Source: an uncultured Lachnospiraceae bacterium
Lineage (GTDB): Bacteria; Bacillota; Clostridia; Lachnospirales; Lachnospiraceae
Assembly (NCBI GenBank): GCA_934293575.1
Contig: CAKQYU010000013.1
Span: 1 to 64,000 of the forward strand
Length of the DNA stretch: 64,000 nucleotides
Direction of reading: 5' to 3'
Shown here: positions 8,924 through 18,427 of the stretch, in pieces
Layout: every line of letters starts with the position of its first letter
Position numbering within the stretch: position 1 is the first letter of the stretch
Made by a program: the position numbers and the translations under genes
The notes under the pieces: model-generated
The model's input: only the letters and a program-made list of their open reading frames with translations
Database searches by the model: none
What the model was told of the DNA's origin: nothing

Positions 8924-8983
8924 ATCCGTAACCTCCCAAACAATTCCGGTTGTGTATTATTTTTGCCATATGGATTTATTATA

Positions 8984-9016
8984 ACAAAAAAAGGACACTT
9001 AGTAAAATGCCCTTTT
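8984..9016 (-). terminator. rho-independent terminator after hom
   Basis: On the minus strand AAAGGGCA and TGTCCTTT form a stem (one mismatch) followed by seven T. It separates hom from comEB. Confidence 0.75.
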
Positions 9017-9043
9017 CATTATTTTAAATTTAAGCTGTTATTC

Positions 9044-10267
9044 TTAAAAATCAACACGGATTACACTGTGTACATCCGTAAATTTCTTGATTCCTTCCGC
9101 AAAAACACTTTCTTTAATTTCTTTGGTAATAAATGCCAATTCATCTGTAACACCCGGTGCCTTCACATATAGCACATCACCAAACGCATTCAGGATATCC
9201 ATCATCTGGTCATCATCCAATCCTTTATCCTTCATACGGACAAAGAATTTATTTTCAAAATCACCAAACGCACCCAATTCATATTTTTCTTCTTCCCAGA
9301 TAACAGGAACATTCGAGCCGATATTCTTCACTGCATCCACGATATCGGAAACCACCGCACTGGCTGTCGGTAATTTTCCCGCACCTCTTCCGTAAAACAT
9401 AGCATCATCTAACACATTACCATGAACAAAAATACCGTTAAACACATCATTTACATGGAACAACGGATGATTCTTTCCAATCATGACCGGTGCTACCATT
9501 GAATAAATTTTGCCATTTTTCTTCTTACTTGTTCCGAGCAATTTAATGGATGCATTCATTGCCTTTGCATATGCAAAATCCAAAGTTGATATTTTTGTAA
9601 TACCCTCTGTGTGGACATCTTCATAATCCACCTGCTGTCCTACAACCATCGAAGTCAAAATTGAAATTTTACGGCAGGCATCATAGCCTTCTACGTCTGC
9701 TTCCGGATTCCGTTCCGCATATCCCAACTCCTGCGCCTTTGCCAGAACCTCATCAAATGCGGCACCCTTTTGCTCCATCTCCGTTAATATATAATTGGTT
9801 GTTCCATTCAAAATTCCTGTAATTTCTGTTATATCATCTGCTGTCAGACAGGTATTTAACGGACGGATAATCGGAATTCCGCCACCCACCGCAGCTTCAA
9901 AGAAATAATTTACGTGATTCTTTTTTGCAATCGCAAGTAATTCCGCACCATGTGTTGCAACCAACTCTTTATTTGAGGTACAAACACTCTTTCCGGCAAG
10001 CAACGCTTCCTTTGTAAATGTATAAGCAGGATCGACTCCACCCATCACTTCTGCAATTACATCTACATCCTTGTCCTTTAAAATTACATCATAGTCATGC
10101 ACCAATACATCCTGAACCGGATCTCCTTCAAATTCTCTTAAGTCTAACACATACTTGATGTTTATTTCTTTTCCGGAACGTTTATTTACTATTTCCTGAT
10201 TTGTCTTAATTACTTCATATACTCCGGAACCAACTGTACCATATCCAAGCACTGCAATATTAATCAT
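9044..10267 (-). CDS. hom: homoserine dehydrogenase
   Basis: Reduces aspartate semialdehyde to homoserine, the branch point for threonine and methionine. The NAD(P) motif GYGTVGSGV is at about residues 8-16, and the catalytic region (ATHGAELLAIA, GGGIPIIRPL, GILNGTTNYIL, EAD.EGYDACRKI) follows in the usual order. The last 80 residues have the size and place of a small ACT-like regulatory tail. AAGGAG is 5-6 bases before the start. ThrH and MetY, which consume its product, are elsewhere in this window. Confidence 0.95.
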   Translation of the reverse strand: MINIAVLGYGTVGSGVYEVIKTNQEIVNKRSGKEINIKYVLDLREFEGDPVQDVLVHDYDVILKDKDVDVIAEVMGGVDPAYTFTKEALLAGKSVCTSNKELVATHGAELLAIAKKNHVNYFFEAAVGGGIPIIRPLNTCLTADDITEITGILNGTTNYILTEMEQKGAAFDEVLAKAQELGYAERNPEADVEGYDACRKISILTSMVVGQQVDYEDVHTEGITKISTLDFAYAKAMNASIKLLGTSKKKNGKIYSMVAPVMIGKNHPLFHVNDVFNGIFVHGNVLDDAMFYGRGAGKLPTASAVVSDIVDAVKNIGSNVPVIWEEEKYELGAFGDFENKFFVRMKDKGLDDDQMMDILNAFGDVLYVKAPGVTDELAFITKEIKESVFAEGIKKFTDVHSVIRVDF

Positions 10268-10299
10268 CGTTTTCTCCTTTTCTTCGTATATTTTATTCT

Positions 10300-10773
10300 T
10301 TATCCTTCATTGTTCTGATTGGTAACAATCTCATTTAATTTTTGTTGCATTTCATCCGAAATCACTTCATCTACACTGATTGCAATTACGATATCATTTC
10401 CGATATGCAACACTTCTTCCATAAACGAAGTTTCCTCTGTTGACGCCATAGACGGCATACGGTTAATATCCTTCGGATTCATCTGTTCAATTCCCTCTAC
10501 GCAGTCCACCTCATATGCAACCAAATTGTCATCATAATTGACAATCAACAAGCTTTTAGATGGATTATCGATTCGATCCGACATACCAAATCTGGCACGC
10601 AGACTATATACCGGAATCACACTTCCCCGCAGATTGATAATACCCTTAATCGCACCCGGAGCATTCGGAACCGGAATAATAACATAATCCTGTTCAATAC
10701 CATTAATGAACATCAGATTAATGGCATATTTTTGATCCCCTAATTGAAAAATTATATACTTAAATTCTTCCAT
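10300..10773 (-). CDS. cheW: CheW-type chemotaxis coupling protein
   Basis: A 157-residue CheW domain protein with the signatures FQLGDQKYAINL, VPNAPGAIKGIINLRGSVIPVYSLRARFG and LLIVNYDDNLVAYEVD. It couples receptors to the CheA kinase. It begins 4 bases after the prfB stop, with its ribosome site inside prfB. No other chemotaxis gene is nearby, so it may serve as an unlinked second coupling protein. Confidence 0.92.
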   Translation of the reverse strand: MEEFKYIIFQLGDQKYAINLMFINGIEQDYVIIPVPNAPGAIKGIINLRGSVIPVYSLRARFGMSDRIDNPSKSLLIVNYDDNLVAYEVDCVEGIEQMNPKDINRMPSMASTEETSFMEEVLHIGNDIVIAISVDEVISDEMQQKLNEIVTNQNNEG

Positions 10774-10777
10774 ATGC

Positions 10778-11891
10778 CTACTCCTTATTTAAACTGATCC
10801 ATTTCAGATATGCATTCATAAAAGGTTCGATATTGCCATCCAACACTCCATTTACATTACTGATTTCCTCTCCGGTTCGATGATCCTTAACCATGGTATA
10901 TGGCTGCATAACATAGGAGCGAATCTGAGAACCAAAACCATTTTCTGAAACTTCCCCTCGTATATCGTCTAATTTTTCCTGGTTTTCCTGTTGCTTTAAA
11001 ACATATAATTTGGAACGCAGCATCTGCATTGCCTTATCCTTGTTCTGATGTTGTGAACGTTGGTTCTGACACTGTACCACAATTCCTGTCGGTATATGGG
11101 TAATACGGATAGCGGAAGATGTTTTGTTAATGTGCTGTCCACCCGCACCACTTGCACGGTAAGTATCAATCCTTAAATCTTCCTCTTTAATATCGACTGA
11201 TACATCCTCTTCTATATTCGGCATAACATCGCAGGACGAAAAGGACGTCTGTCTTTTTCCCGCTGCATTAAACGGAGAAATTCGAACCAGACGATGAACA
11301 CCTTTTTCCGACTTCAAATATCCATATGCATTCTCTCCGTTAATCTGAATCGTAACCGACTTAACGCCTGCTTCATCTCCATCCAGATAATCAAGCACTT
11401 CAATGTCATAACCTTTTTTCTCAGCCCATCTTGTGTACATACGATACAACATACCCGTCCAGTCGCAGCTTTCTGTTCCGCCGGCCCCGGCATGTAACGT
11501 CAGAATGGCTCCATCCTTATCAAATTCTCCCGACAACAATGTCTGAATACGAAGTGTCTCAAAATGTTCTTTAAATCGATTCATTGTTTCATCAATCTCA
11601 GGTAATAAGCTGGCATCATTTTCTTCATCCGCCATCTCAATCAAAACACCAATCTCTTCATACTCAGAAGATACTGTTTCAAAAGCTTCCAAAGTATCCT
11701 TTAAATTTTTAACTGTTTTCATGACTTCGTTGGAATGTTCAACATCATTCCAGAAGTCAGGCATTTCCATATCTGCCTCTAACTCTGCCACCTTATCTTT
11801 CTTGATAGGGATGTCAAAGTGAATCCCTCACTTCCTGTAATGGACTTTCATACTGCGTTAATTCATACTTATACGCATCCGTTTCTATCAC
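10778..11891 (-). CDS. prfB: peptide chain release factor 2, with programmed +1 frameshift
   Basis: RF2 recognises UGA and UAA stop codons. The second frame (10778-11815) encodes the tRNA-mimic domains, with the SPF tripeptide (RISPFNAAGKRQTSF) and the catalytic GGQ in ASGAGGQHINKT. The first 25 codons run in another frame from a GTG at 11891 (AGAGGTGAT upstream) to CTT TGA C at 11819-11813, with an AGGGA internal Shine-Dalgarno 4 bases before CTT. A +1 slip there joins DSL to DIPIKKDK, giving about 370 residues. This is the classical autoregulatory RF2 frameshift. secA lies upstream with an 18-base gap. Confidence 0.96.
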
Positions 11892-11909
11892 AGAATCACC
11901 TCTTTCTAT

Positions 11910-14495
11910 TTATGCATTTTTTCCACAACACTGCTTATATTTTAATCCGGAACCGCAAGGACACGGATCATTTCTTCCAATCTTAGCTGTTTTACGACGA
12001 ACCGGTCCTTTTGTGACACTTTCATCCTTATTCGTTCCGGTAACCTTTGCAACCTCTTCTCTTTCAACCTTCTGTTCTACGCGAAGATGCATCAATGCTT
12101 TTACGGTATCCTTACGGATTGATGCAATCATCTCTTCAAACATATCATATCCGGCAAACTTGTATTCTACCAACGGATCTCTTTGACCATACGCACGCAA
12201 TCCGATACTCTGACGCATCTGATCCATATCGTCAATATGATCCATCCACTTGTGGTCAATAACCTTCAGCAAAATAACACGTTCCGCTTCACGAATCATT
12301 TCAATTTCAGGGAACTCTGTTTCTTTTTCTTCATACAATTTGTTTGCAGATTCTTTTACTCTCTGAATCAAATCACAAACCTGCAATCCGTTCTTATCCT
12401 CATCCGACAAAACAATCGGCTCAATCGGAATAACATCCAATAACTCCTGATTCAAAGTCTTAATATCCCATTCGGATGCATCCAATTCAGATGAAATATT
12501 TCGGTTGACAATCTCTTCCACGGTATCATTGATAAATGAGAAGATAACATCTCTCATATTCTCCCCATCCAATACGCGGCGTCTTTCCTTATAAATCACT
12601 TCACGCTGTTCGTTATTTACCTGATCATAATCCAACAAATTTTTACGAATTGCAAAGTTGTTGTTCTCAATCTTTTTCTGTGCCTTTTCAATGAAGTTTG
12701 TTATGGTCTTATGCTGGATTTCTTCTCCTTCCGGAATATTTAATGTCGCGTACAGATTCATAACTCTCTCTGAGCCAAACAGACGCATCAAATCATCTTC
12801 CAATGAAAGATAGAATTTTGAACGACCCGGATCTCCCTGTCGTCCGGCACGTCCACGCAGCTGATTATCAATACGGCGTGACTCATGTCGTTCCGTACCT
12901 ATAATACGCAAACCACCTAATTCTTTCACACCTTCACCTAACTTGATATCAGTACCACGACCTGCCATATTGGTAGCAATTGTTACTGCGTTAACCTGTC
13001 CTGCCTGTGCTACAATTTCTGCCTCTAATTCGTGGAACTTCGCATTTAACACCTTATGCGGAATATGTTTTTTATTCAATAACTGGCTCAATTCTTCCGA
13101 TGCCTCAATTGAAATTGTACCAACCAATACCGGCTGCCCACTTCTATAACATTCATTAATATCTTCCACAATTGCATTTAATTTTTCTTTCTTTGTACAG
13201 AATACGGAATCCTCTTCATCAATACGGGCAACCGGAAGGTTTGTCGGAACCTCCACTACATCCATACCGTAAATCTCACGAAATTCCTCTTCTTCCGTCA
13301 AAGCGGTACCGGTCATTCCCGCTTTTTTATCGTACTTATTAAAGAAGTTCTGGAACGTAATCGTAGCAAGTGTCTTACTTTCACGACGTACCTTTACATT
13401 CTCTTTTGCCTCAATTGCCTGATGAAGACCATCCGAGAAACGACGTCCCGGCATAACACGTCCCGTAAATTCATCTACAATTAACACCTCATCATCTTTA
13501 ACAATATAATCTCTGTCTCTCATCATCAGATTATGCGCTCTCAACGCAAGAATGATGTTATGCTGTATCTCAAGATTTTCAGGGTCAGCCAGATTATCAA
13601 TATGGAAAAACTGCTCAATTTCTTTGACACCCTGACTGGTTAAAATAACCTGCTTATCCTTTTCATTGACAAGGAAATCACCGTCTTCTTCCACATCTAC
13701 ACCCATGATTGCGTCCATTTTGGATAATTCTCCGTCTCCTTCACCACGCTTCATTCTGCGTGCCAGCAAATCACACATCCGATATAATTCTGTTGACTTA
13801 CCGCTTTGTCCGGAAATGATAAGAGGGGTTCTTGCCTCATCAATCAAAATAGAGTCCACCTCATCCACAATCGCGTAATGCAAATCACGCTGTACCAATT
13901 GTTCTTTATAGATAACCATATTGTCACGAAGATAATCAAATCCCAACTCATTATTCGTAACATATGTAATATCGCAATTATACGCTTCTCTTCTTTCCTC
14001 ATTGGTCATGCCATTTAAAATGACACCTACCTTTAATCCGAGGAATTCATGAATCTGACCCATCCACTCTGCATCACGCTTTGCAAGGTAATCATTTACG
14101 GTAACAATATGAACACCCTTGCCCTCTAATGCATTCAAATATGCAGGAAGTGTTGAAACCAATGTTTTACCTTCACCGGTACGCATCTCCGGAATACGTC
14201 CCTGATGTAATAAAATACCACCCATAAGCTGAACACGATAATGTTTCATTCCCTGACGGTGACCAAGCACACGGAAAGAAGTCTCTCTTACTACTGCAAA
14301 AGCTTCTACCAATAAATCATCTAAGGTTTCTCCTTCCTGTAAACGGCGCTTAAATTCATCTGTCTTTGCTCTTAACTCTTCATCGCTAAGCGCTCCCATT
14401 GTTTCGTCTAACGCTTCTATCTGATCCACAAGAGGTGTAATTTTTTTAATCTCTTTTTCACTGTGTGTGCCAAATACCTTTTCAAAAATACCCAT
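11910..14495 (-). CDS. secA: preprotein translocase ATPase SecA
   Basis: The motor of the Sec pathway, working at the membrane with SecYEG. Walker A (MRTGEGKT, about residues 104-111) and DEVDSILIDEARTPLIISG, the preprotein cross-linking region, AGMTGTA, the helicase motif NMAGRGTDIKLG and QLRGRAGRQGDPG are in order. The C-terminal zinc site CPCGSGLKYKQCC, which binds SecB or ribosomes in other bacteria, is present. 861 residues is normal. It is followed closely by prfB. Confidence 0.98.
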   Translation of the reverse strand: MGIFEKVFGTHSEKEIKKITPLVDQIEALDETMGALSDEELRAKTDEFKRRLQEGETLDDLLVEAFAVVRETSFRVLGHRQGMKHYRVQLMGGILLHQGRIPEMRTGEGKTLVSTLPAYLNALEGKGVHIVTVNDYLAKRDAEWMGQIHEFLGLKVGVILNGMTNEERREAYNCDITYVTNNELGFDYLRDNMVIYKEQLVQRDLHYAIVDEVDSILIDEARTPLIISGQSGKSTELYRMCDLLARRMKRGEGDGELSKMDAIMGVDVEEDGDFLVNEKDKQVILTSQGVKEIEQFFHIDNLADPENLEIQHNIILALRAHNLMMRDRDYIVKDDEVLIVDEFTGRVMPGRRFSDGLHQAIEAKENVKVRRESKTLATITFQNFFNKYDKKAGMTGTALTEEEEFREIYGMDVVEVPTNLPVARIDEEDSVFCTKKEKLNAIVEDINECYRSGQPVLVGTISIEASEELSQLLNKKHIPHKVLNAKFHELEAEIVAQAGQVNAVTIATNMAGRGTDIKLGEGVKELGGLRIIGTERHESRRIDNQLRGRAGRQGDPGRSKFYLSLEDDLMRLFGSERVMNLYATLNIPEGEEIQHKTITNFIEKAQKKIENNNFAIRKNLLDYDQVNNEQREVIYKERRRVLDGENMRDVIFSFINDTVEEIVNRNISSELDASEWDIKTLNQELLDVIPIEPIVLSDEDKNGLQVCDLIQRVKESANKLYEEKETEFPEIEMIREAERVILLKVIDHKWMDHIDDMDQMRQSIGLRAYGQRDPLVEYKFAGYDMFEEMIASIRKDTVKALMHLRVEQKVEREEVAKVTGTNKDESVTKGPVRRKTAKIGRNDPCPCGSGLKYKQCCGKNA

Positions 14496-14562
14496 TATCT
14501 AATTCAACTCCTATTAAAAAATCATATATGGAAAGCATTTTAACATCATTTATTAGAAAAGT

Positions 14563-14592
14563 AAAGGGCTGCCGAAATATCGACAACCCTTT
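14563..14592 (-). terminator. terminator after hpf
   Basis: AAAGGGTTGTCG and CGGCAGCCCTTT pair (two wobble or mismatch positions) on the minus strand, followed by ACTTTTC. The T run is weak, so some read-through into secA is possible. Confidence 0.6.
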
Positions 14593-14608
14593 AAAACATT
14601 CACTTATT

Positions 14609-15136
14609 CTAACATTCCGGTTCAATCAAACCATATGTATTACCCTTACGTTTGTAGACAACATTCACTTCATCTGTCTCTGCATTACGGAATACAAAGA
14701 AGTTATGTCCCAACAAATCCATCTGCACACAAGCTTCTTCCGGATCCATCGGTTTTACTGCAAATCTCTTGCTCCGAATAATGTTAATCTCATCATCTTC
14801 CGGAATATCCTCTTCTATAAATGACTTCTGTAAAAATGCTGCACTCTGTGCCTGATCGATTAATTTCTTTTTATGTCTTGAAATCTGTCTTTCTAAAACT
14901 TCCGTTACCAAATCAATTGATACATACATATCATCACTAACCTGCTCTGCACGGATAATGTTTCCTTTAATCGGAATTGTTACCTCCATCTTCTGTCTGT
15001 CCTTCTCTACAGAAAATGTTACCTGCGCCTCTGTATCATCATTGAAATATTTTTCTAATCTCCCTAATTTTTCATAAACTGCTGATCTTAATCCTTCTGT
15101 TACCTCAATGTTTTTTCCGCTGATTGTGTACTTCAT
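14609..15136 (-). CDS. hpf: long-form ribosome hibernation promoting factor
   Basis: A 175-residue protein with the N-terminal S30AE domain (about residues 1-100, starting MKYTISGKNIEVTEGLRSAV) and the C-terminal dimerisation domain (KRFAVKPMDPEEACVQMDLLGHNFFVFRNAETDEVNVVYKRKGN). Long HPF dimerises 70S ribosomes into 100S particles in stationary phase. AAGGAG precedes the start. A SigA-like promoter lies about 105 bases upstream, and beyond it a DnaA-box cluster. Confidence 0.95.
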   Translation of the reverse strand: MKYTISGKNIEVTEGLRSAVYEKLGRLEKYFNDDTEAQVTFSVEKDRQKMEVTIPIKGNIIRAEQVSDDMYVSIDLVTEVLERQISRHKKKLIDQAQSAAFLQKSFIEEDIPEDDEINIIRSKRFAVKPMDPEEACVQMDLLGHNFFVFRNAETDEVNVVYKRKGNTYGLIEPEC

Positions 15137-15242
15137 AATCTGTCAACTCCTTCTCGTCATATTACAATCGACCTTACCCCATCTCCCACGAAGAATTCAT
15201 ATTGCATTCCTTGCATCCTCCGTATCAGTCAACTGTATAAGT

Positions 15243-15270
15243 ATTATACCATATATTTGATTTTTTTCAA
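15243..15270 (-). promoter_or_regulatory. SigA-type promoter of hpf
   Basis: Minus strand TTGAAA (15270-15265), 16-base spacer, TATAAT (15248-15243). It leaves an about 100-base leader before the hpf start codon. Confidence 0.6.
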
Positions 15271-15462
15271 TCAATATCCGTATATTTTTTTGAAATTTTC
15301 ACATTGTTTTCTAATAATGTCAGTCAATTCAATTAGTTTTTTTACATTTTTTGACACTTGATTTGTCAACTCATTTTAGAAAGAAGAAGTTTTTCGTCAT
15401 TTTGCACAGAACGTATTTTCTTCTTTTTTTCCATAATTCTTATTGTAAACCACAGCAAAAGC

Positions 15463-15533
15463 TGTGGATAATGTGGATAACTCTGTGTATAAGTCCTTTT
15501 TTCAAGGATTTCCATAAATTTTTATGTGCATAA
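15463..15533 (-). promoter_or_regulatory. cluster of four DnaA boxes
   Basis: The minus strand carries four 9-mers of the TTATNCACA type in one orientation: TTATCCACA at 15471-15463 and 15480-15472 (directly abutting), TTATACACA at 15492-15484 and TTATGCACA at 15533-15525. The first box also forms the right arm of a hairpin CCACAGC-AAAA-GCTGTGG (15450-15467). The 520-base gene-free region around it (15137-15658) is very AT-rich and otherwise holds only the hpf promoter and a TTGACA-N7-TGTCAA repeat at 15351-15369. There is no dnaA or dnaN gene, and no strand switch here, so an unlinked DnaA-binding locus is more likely than the chromosomal origin. Confidence 0.7.
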
Positions 15534-15658
15534 CTTTAGATGCCATAATTACTTTACATAATATACACGAGTTTTTTTCATTTTTTTTGCTAATTTTTTG
15601 TGCAATTTAGAGAAACAAAAAACACATATTGATTTTTAAATTGTCTGAACATTATCTT

Positions 15659-15943
15659 TTATGGATGAATATTCTCTATCACATACATAATTTCCTGTTG
15701 TTCAATAAAAGAAAGTGTATCCTTCACAACCTCTAATTTTTTAGCTTCTTCATACGAAACCAGTGGGCGCAACACCACATGATGATGCTCCACCGGAATA
15801 TAAGACACCTTTTTACTGTCATACAAAGAGCGCAATCCGTAATAGAGACGCTGTTCATTATTTTTTGCCGGTAATTTTACAATCTCCGCTACCGTACAGA
15901 CCCCTAACGTCTCACTGAAAATAATATCTTTCTTTTCAAACAT
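15659..15943 (-). CDS. CarD-like N-terminal-domain regulator
   Basis: A 94-residue protein whose N-terminal half (FEKKDIIFSETLGVCTVAEI, residues 2-21, and YYGLRSLYDSKKVSYIPVE) resembles the RNA-polymerase interacting domain of CarD/CdnL and TRCF. It lacks a long DNA-binding C-terminal domain, so it is shorter than classical CarD. The ATG at 15943 is chosen because GGAGAG is 5 bases upstream; the reading frame extends further upstream into the amylase gene without a site. It follows the GH13 gene with a single base between them. Confidence 0.7.
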   Translation of the reverse strand: MFEKKDIIFSETLGVCTVAEIVKLPAKNNEQRLYYGLRSLYDSKKVSYIPVEHHHVVLRPLVSYEEAKKLEVVKDTLSFIEQQEIMYVIENIHP

Positions 15944-15944
15944 A

Positions 15945-17255
15945 TTATCTCTCCATTTTCCAATAAGCTGCTGAATATGGTAAAAGTTCACTGCCACCGC
16001 CAAAATCATGCGGTTTACCGGTTATCAAATCCACTGCCATTCCACAGCCTGCATCAAAATGTGCGGTATAAGGCTGGTCCGATGCATTAATGGCAACCAA
16101 AACTCTTTCTTCATCGCACGCTCTTTCAAAGATACACTGATGATTTGTCAGCACCACATTTCTAAAGTTTCCATAATTTAATGCCTTACTGTTTTTCTTG
16201 GCGTTCGAAAGTTTGGAAATCCATTCTGCAAGTTCTCCAAATACCGGTTTATCAAAACATGCCCTTAATGCCTGATCTCCTTCACTCTTATCAGCCTTTG
16301 CACCCCATTCGCTTCCATAATACACACACGGGATTCCCGGCATACCAAATGCAAGTGCATAAATTAACGGCAGATGATTTTCATTTGTCAGGTTACTTGC
16401 AATCCGTGTCACATCATGGTTATCCACAAACGACAACAGATGTTTTCCTTTATATAATGTCCAATCCTCCGGTCCAAACTGTCTTGCAAGAGAATGACAG
16501 ATTTCAAACATATTCATAGAGTTAAAGCTTGAATATAATCCCTTATAGCACTCATAATTTGTTACGGAATGACACATTGCATCATTCATCCACTGATTAT
16601 AATCACCATGAAGTGTTTCTCCCACCAGATAGAAATCACTCTTTAATTCTGTAACATAACTGCGCAGCCTTTTTAAAAAATCATGATCCAGACAATATGC
16701 AACATCCAGACGCAGACCATCGATATCAAACTCTTCCACCCAGCCCTTGATAGCTGCAAAAATATGGGAAATTACCTCTTCATTGCGTAAATTTAATTTT
16801 ACCAAATCATAGTTTCCCTCCCAGCCTTCATACCAAAGACCGTCATTGTAATTTGAGTTTCCATCAAAAGAAATATGAAACCAATCCTTATACGGAGAAT
16901 CCCATTTCTTCTCTAATACATCCTGAAATGCCCAAAATCCTCTTCCTACATGGTTAAACACTCCATCCAATACAACCTTGATTCCCGCTTTATGTAAGTT
17001 GTCGCAGACTTCCTTAAAATCTTCATTCGTACCAAGTCTCACATCAATTTTGGTATAATCCCTTGTATTGTATCCATGTGTATCAGATTCAAAAACCGGA
17101 GAAAAATAAATCGCATTTGCACCCAATTTCAGGATATGAGGAATCCAGTCTGTTACCTTTTTAATTCTTGATTCACACCTTCCATCATTTTCAAACGGTG
17201 CTCCGCAAAATCCCAACGGATATATTTGATAAAATACGCTTTCATATGCCCACAT
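15945..17255 (-). CDS. GH13 alpha-amylase family glycosidase
   Basis: A 436-residue cytoplasmic (no signal peptide) GH13 enzyme likely acting on maltodextrins. Visible motifs: VVLDGVFNHVG (region I, about residue 95-105), GLRLDVAYC with the catalytic nucleophile Asp, LVGETLHG with the acid/base Glu, and FVDNHDVTRI with the transition-state Asp. The start MWAYESVFYQIYPLGFCGAP is typical of the neopullulanase/cyclomaltodextrinase-like subgroup. The exact substrate cannot be told. A terminator and the deacetylase gene lie upstream. Confidence 0.88.
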   Translation of the reverse strand: MWAYESVFYQIYPLGFCGAPFENDGRCESRIKKVTDWIPHILKLGANAIYFSPVFESDTHGYNTRDYTKIDVRLGTNEDFKEVCDNLHKAGIKVVLDGVFNHVGRGFWAFQDVLEKKWDSPYKDWFHISFDGNSNYNDGLWYEGWEGNYDLVKLNLRNEEVISHIFAAIKGWVEEFDIDGLRLDVAYCLDHDFLKRLRSYVTELKSDFYLVGETLHGDYNQWMNDAMCHSVTNYECYKGLYSSFNSMNMFEICHSLARQFGPEDWTLYKGKHLLSFVDNHDVTRIASNLTNENHLPLIYALAFGMPGIPCVYYGSEWGAKADKSEGDQALRACFDKPVFGELAEWISKLSNAKKNSKALNYGNFRNVVLTNHQCIFERACDEERVLVAINASDQPYTAHFDAGCGMAVDLITGKPHDFGGGSELLPYSAAYWKMER

Positions 17256-17343
17256 CTTGTCATCCTCCTAAGTCATAAACTATATATAGTATATCACATT
17301 CTCAATTGAAATACAATTTTGACCACAGTTGACAATCGCTCAT

Positions 17344-17382
17344 AAAAAAACGGGCAATCCCATTACTGGGATTCACCCGTTA
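17344..17382 (-). terminator. terminator overlapping the deacetylase stop codon
   Basis: Minus strand AACGGG-(tga)-ATCCC / GGGAT-(tg)-CCCGTT followed by seven T. The deacetylase stop at 17363 lies within the stem. Confidence 0.85.
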
Positions 17383-18307
17383 TTTTTCCATATGCCTTAT
17401 GGCATTCCAAATCTTTTCCTTTATAATGCGCCATTTCACTGACCGACATAATCTGATATCCCTGTTCCTTTAACATCGGAACCAATAATTCAACAGCCTC
17501 TGCCGTAGAATCATAGATATCATGCATCAAAATAATGTCGCCGTCCTGCACCTGACTCATAACATTTTCCACTATCTTTTGGGCATTCCTATTATCCCAG
17601 TCTTCGGTATCCAAATTCCACAACGCTACCGGCACCTGCAACTCTGTCAATACTGCATCGTCATATGCTCCGTACGGTGGTCGGACAATTGTCGTATCCG
17701 TTCCGGTTGCTTTATTCACTGCGCGGTTCACCAGATTAATCTGTTCTTCCCGCTCAGCAGAACTTAATTTCGTTAAATCCTTATGCCCGTAAGTATGATT
17801 TCCAAGTTCACATCCCGCATCCGCTATTTCCGCCAGCAAATCCGGATATTTTTCCGCATTTCCTCCCACCACAAAAAACGTGGCATGCGAATAATTATCC
17901 TTTAATACATCTAATATCTTTTCCGTTGCATTCGGACTTGGTCCATCGTCAAACGTCAAAGCCACCATCGGTGCATTCACATCAACTTCATTCGGATTGG
18001 TTGCTCCAAAACCTTGAAATCTATAATAGGAAAGAAAGGAACCATAATTATCATCCTTTTCATCTATTGTATATTCAATCCCCTTATCTATGATTTCGTC
18101 ATGTGTCATCGTATAAAGCCATATTCTGAATGGACTTCCGTGCGAAATCTGTGTTGCCAGCAGGCAAAAGGCACTGGCAAGCAAAATATATGTCGGATAC
18201 AAAACCTTCGGTTCCTTTATATGCTTTATCATATAAGTAACCGCCCGCTTTATATTTCTTTTTATATATCTTTTGTAAAATCTTTTTAATCGAAATAAGT
18301 ACTTCAT
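17363..18307 (-). CDS. membrane-anchored polysaccharide deacetylase (NodB domain)
   Basis: A 314-residue protein with a basic N terminus, one membrane segment (about residues 37-55) and an extracytoplasmic NodB/CE4 domain. The catalytic motifs are LTFDDGPSPNA (metal Asp pair), HTYGHKDL (H-x3-H) and RPPYGAYDD; LMHDIYD is the final motif. It probably de-N-acetylates peptidoglycan or another wall glycan. Start ATG at 18307 has AGAGGA upstream; the TTG seven codons earlier has none. Confidence 0.9.
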   Translation of the reverse strand: MKYLFRLKRFYKRYIKRNIKRAVTYMIKHIKEPKVLYPTYILLASAFCLLATQISHGSPFRIWLYTMTHDEIIDKGIEYTIDEKDDNYGSFLSYYRFQGFGATNPNEVDVNAPMVALTFDDGPSPNATEKILDVLKDNYSHATFFVVGGNAEKYPDLLAEIADAGCELGNHTYGHKDLTKLSSAEREEQINLVNRAVNKATGTDTTIVRPPYGAYDDAVLTELQVPVALWNLDTEDWDNRNAQKIVENVMSQVQDGDIILMHDIYDSTAEAVELLVPMLKEQGYQIMSVSEMAHYKGKDLECHKAYGKITGESQ

Positions 18308-18326
18308 ATTTTCCTCTGTAAATATC

Positions 18327-18355
18327 AAATAAGCAATTATGTAAACCGCTTATTT
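18327..18355. repeat. inverted repeat at the deacetylase transcription start
   Basis: AAATAAGC, 13 bases, GCTTATTT. On the minus strand it comes directly after TG-C-TATACT, a plausible extended -10, so it would occupy the first 30 transcribed bases, either as an operator or as a 5' stem-loop. Confidence 0.4.
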
Positions 18356-18427
18356 AGTATAGCACACTCCTAGAAAAATACTATCATTTTTTTATTAAGA
18401 ATGTTATAAGAAAATGTTACCAATTTA

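Noticed and set aside
15450..15533. Chromosomal replication origin
   Set aside because: No dnaA, dnaN or recF gene, and genes on both sides are on the same strand. A DnaA-box cluster away from oriC is more likely.
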